This document shows positions 18,920 to 21,785 of a DNA stretch of 21,785 nucleotides, one piece after another. The stretch lies in assembly GCF_000003815.2 (NCBI RefSeq), contig NC_049980.1, forward strand, positions 15,260,519 through 15,282,303, given 5' to 3'. Numbering within the stretch: position 1 is the first letter of the stretch; the number at the start of each line of letters is the position of its first letter. A model generated the notes under the pieces. That model did no database searches, was not told the DNA's origin, and saw only the letters and a list, made by a program, of their open reading frames with translations. A program made the translations under genes and the position numbers. This DNA comes from Branchiostoma floridae (taxonomy: Eukaryota > Chordata > Leptocardii > Amphioxiformes > Branchiostomatidae).

Positions 18920-21785
18920 ACGTGTTCACTCTTCGTCTGATGTGATTCATGTTAAGTTATGATTAACAGATGAGCATTTAGCAGACCTCCTATAGAATAC
19001 ATACTACTTGCATAGTGCAGCTTAGGCAGACATGCGAGGGCCTTACTCCATTCTATCTTTATCCATGACATACAAGATGCGCTCGCTGGTAAACTCGTAA
19101 CTGTTGTTATGTTTATCCTTTGAGCCCGGGTATGAGGAGTCCTAAATACAATCGCGGTCAGTGCCTCTTAGACGAGTTAACTGGCCAGCACACGAGTTTG
19201 ACGTAGGGTATGGAACGTCTTATCAAAAGACAACTTAAGCTGATATTTGTTTGATTTACGCATTGGTGTCATGGCATCATTAGAGTACCTTGTTAGAGCG
19301 TCCCGAATGGTTTTAGACATGCTAATATCAGTAATCTCACATCGTATTCATCATCGGTGGAGTTGGGTTGATTATAACCTTACGTTTTCAGATAAGGGTT
19401 TTAGTCAGGCGTGATGATAGTTGCAATGATCTATACTAAACAAACGCACACATCAGCCGCATTATGCTTAGCACAGTTCTGTATAGCTGGTATAACCACC
19501 CTTCGGCGTAACACACCAGATTTTCAGGCACGCGGCACTTCAGTAGCTGATTTATCTGAACGACATGTCACACCAACTTTGGCACATTTAACGGATCAAA
19601 AACGCAAAACATAGATATATACGTAAATTTTATGTATACAAGTAAGTCCGAATAAGATATTCTTATTATAATTTTGAAGCAAGGTGTTAGAACAGAATTT
19701 AAGCCACCCAGAAAAATAAATTCCATGTGATTCAGGGGTACAACTATAGTTTAGAGCACAGAGTTTAGAGTACTCTGAGTTTAGAGTAAATATGCACTGA
19801 GCAAACTTTCGTCGTATCCATTTTAAACTGTGAGCTAGCATACGATCCACACTGCCCACCTCGCCTGCCCAGTACTCACGGCGACATCACAGTGTCCGTC
19901 CTGCTATTTTTGCACATCGGGTCTATTCTGGGATCCTATGGACGATGACAAACAGGGACGGACAGAAGCCATGCTGACATGACAGGAGAGCGGGCGGGCA
20001 TCTCAGCAGGCGCCGGGTGGGAGGGTCGATGACAATTGACGACTTCATCTGGAAGAAAAGTGATGTCAACACCAGACATTATTGATGATGGTGTCAAGAG
20101 CTTTTGTATGTACGTCTGCAAATGTAATAAACAGATAACTAACTTGTCAGGCTCAGCATTGGCGTCTGCGCTAATATAAAACATAGATACACGTGTCGAT
20201 GATATTGATCTATTTGTAACAACATAGCAGGTTGTTGTGTTCCCAATGTAGCCTCCACCAGGCCGTCCTACGGGGGTACGGAGATAGTAGAAATCGACAA
20301 ACAAATCGGGAAATTTGCCTGGGTAGTCAGTCCACGCCAAGGTTAATAGAAGAAGTTTATTTGCAAGTTCGTGCCCGAGGGCTAATTGCAAGTACATGAA
20401 CATGGTATAAACATAGTAGATATACAAGTGACAATGGACAGTTATGAACAATATTCTACTGTAATATAGTAGTATTGCTATTTCTAAACAGGTTGTTAAT
20501 GTCCCCCTCCTGCAAACTCCTCTGGTAGCAAAACTCCCCTGACAGATTATTCTCCCTATAAGTTATATTAACAACCAGCATAGTCAGTCTGGTAGAGACT
20601 GACGAACGTCCGGGTAACGCATATTCTGCAAATTTACCTATTGTAACAACAACAGTGTAATTTATAGATAGCATCTGCCTTCTGTGTCACGACCAGTGAA
20701 AGACTAGTTAATCAGTGAGCTTAACTGGTTTACCATTTCAAGTCGTTTGCCTTGCCGCCCTAATTCTGAAAGAGAATATTTATTCAATACAGCCTCTGAT
20801 TGATAAGATGATACTGAGCCACATTTCGATTGACATTTTGTTTTCAGAACCACGATACTCGTATGAAAAGCGGATACTCAATTACTTTCTAAGAAAACTT
20901 TGTATAGCTATTCTAACAATCCTGAATAAATCCTGCTAACATTCAAGATAGAGGCATATGCTTGATTACAGACAGAATATGCGTAGCCATTTGTGGTCCA
21001 CATTATGTACAAGTATTACACTGGAAAAAAAATAGAAGAAAAAAATTCACTAATAGAAATATGTAATGGTCGAAACTTATTTTCTGGACTTTCCTTTGAA
21101 GTTAAGGGATAGAATTATTGATTGATTAGGTGCCCCTTTGTAAACTCGGCACAAAAAGTTTGGAATATCAACTTTGACTGATCATATTTCCGCTGTTTTT
21201 GCATCAATTTTAATATGTGATATATCAATAGAAAGCGTGTGTGATTTCCTTTCATGTGGTATCAAACTCCTTATGATTATAATTTCATGAAACGAGCACC
21301 AGGGCTACTTACGTCAGTGGGTCACGAAAAAAAAGTGCCCAAATTTCAATTTTTGTGTTCAAGGCTGTATCATCCTGCTGGTATGGGTGTGGGTGTCAAG
21401 GATTCAATTTATCCTTTTTTTACGTAATCTTTGGTATACAGAACATCCAAGTTTGTCTTTAACATTTGGTAAGAGTATATGTGTCATTTTGACTGTTGGA
21501 TGACCGAATCGAGGCGTGGATGCGGCAAGGAGAATGCCACGCCGACTGTCGCACGGATAGAGCGTAACAGCGCGTAGCGCTTGGTGTGGTGCATGTATGG
21601 CTACCACAGGAAAAATAAGGTTTAGCATCTTCCCAGACAAGACAGTCTCAATGATGTGAGATACAGGTACACCATTCTCCATTCAGTCGCAATGTCTTAC
21701 CCCTTCAAATTGAGGCCGAAGGACATTCTGTCAGGTTACGCCGCCCATCCGCGCATCCAATCTGCAAATGGTTCCTTGCTCTGTA
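18920..21785. other. Intergenic DNA, no supported gene
   Basis: Several open frames exist on the minus strand (the longest, 171 codons, at 19936-20451; another of 92 codons at 21404-21682), but none shows a recognisable domain, consistent splice signals or family resemblance. A minus-strand gtgagtactgg at about 19880 resembles a splice donor after a GC-richer stretch (19870-20060), so an unrecognised 5' exon is possible. The last 300 bp are also GC-richer than their surroundings, without an identifiable cause. Confidence 0.5.

Noticed and set aside
19936-20451. 171-codon minus-strand open frame
   Set aside because: No recognisable domain, low-complexity hydrophobic start, and it runs through AT-rich and GC-rich parts without coding bias; probably chance.
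20692-20732. Inverted repeat ACCAGT...ACTGGT with inner AGTTAA/TTAACT as a tiny transposon
   Set aside because: Six-base arms over about 40 bp are expected by chance and no target duplication was seen.
21404-21682. 92-codon minus-strand open frame in GC-richer DNA
   Set aside because: I could not match it to any transposon or gene family, and it has no supporting splice or start signals.

Overview
The window looks like nuclear DNA of an invertebrate deuterostome, most likely a lancelet (Branchiostoma). Genes are split into small exons by GT-AG introns of a few hundred bases to a few kilobases. The proteins resemble vertebrate orthologues closely, but the non-coding DNA is full of short tRNA-related and miniature repeats. 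This assignment is inferred; no search was run. There is one assembly gap of 167 N (6372-6538).

Layout. (1) 290-7587, minus strand: a five-exon TMEM234 orthologue (small multi-pass membrane protein of the DMT/EamA type), 129 aa when spliced. Its first coding exon is only 13 nt (7575-7587) and lies about 4 kb from exon 2. (2) 4689-5765, minus strand: an uninterrupted 358-aa PPM1K orthologue (mitochondrial PP2C phosphatase of the branched-chain ketoacid dehydrogenase complex), nested inside TMEM234 intron 1. (3) 6840-7293, also in that intron: a 454-bp miniature LTR element with two near-identical LTRs of about 175 bp, each holding a tRNA-like segment. (4) 7588-8018: a short divergent promoter between TMEM234 and EIF3I. 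(5) 8019-13122, plus strand: EIF3I in eight exons, 325 aa, the first coding exon being just the ATG. (6) 13123-17030: its 3' UTR with a tRNA-derived SINE, then gene-poor repetitive DNA. (7) 17031-18487, plus strand: a three-exon gene for a 110-aa secreted peptide with the ten-cysteine prokineticin/colipase-fold pattern but without the vertebrate AVITGA start. (8) 18488-21785: no gene I can support.

How the genes relate. TMEM234 and EIF3I are also head-to-head neighbours in human, so the pair looks like ancestral microsynteny kept around a shared promoter, with PPM1K probably inserted later. The prokineticin-like gene is a separate unit with its own upstream region and two full palindromic CRE sites (one upstream, one in intron 2). 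The most novel-looking items are the tRNA-bearing miniature LTR element and the prokineticin-like peptide gene. All exon boundaries were read by hand from splice signals, reading phase and protein similarity recalled from memory.
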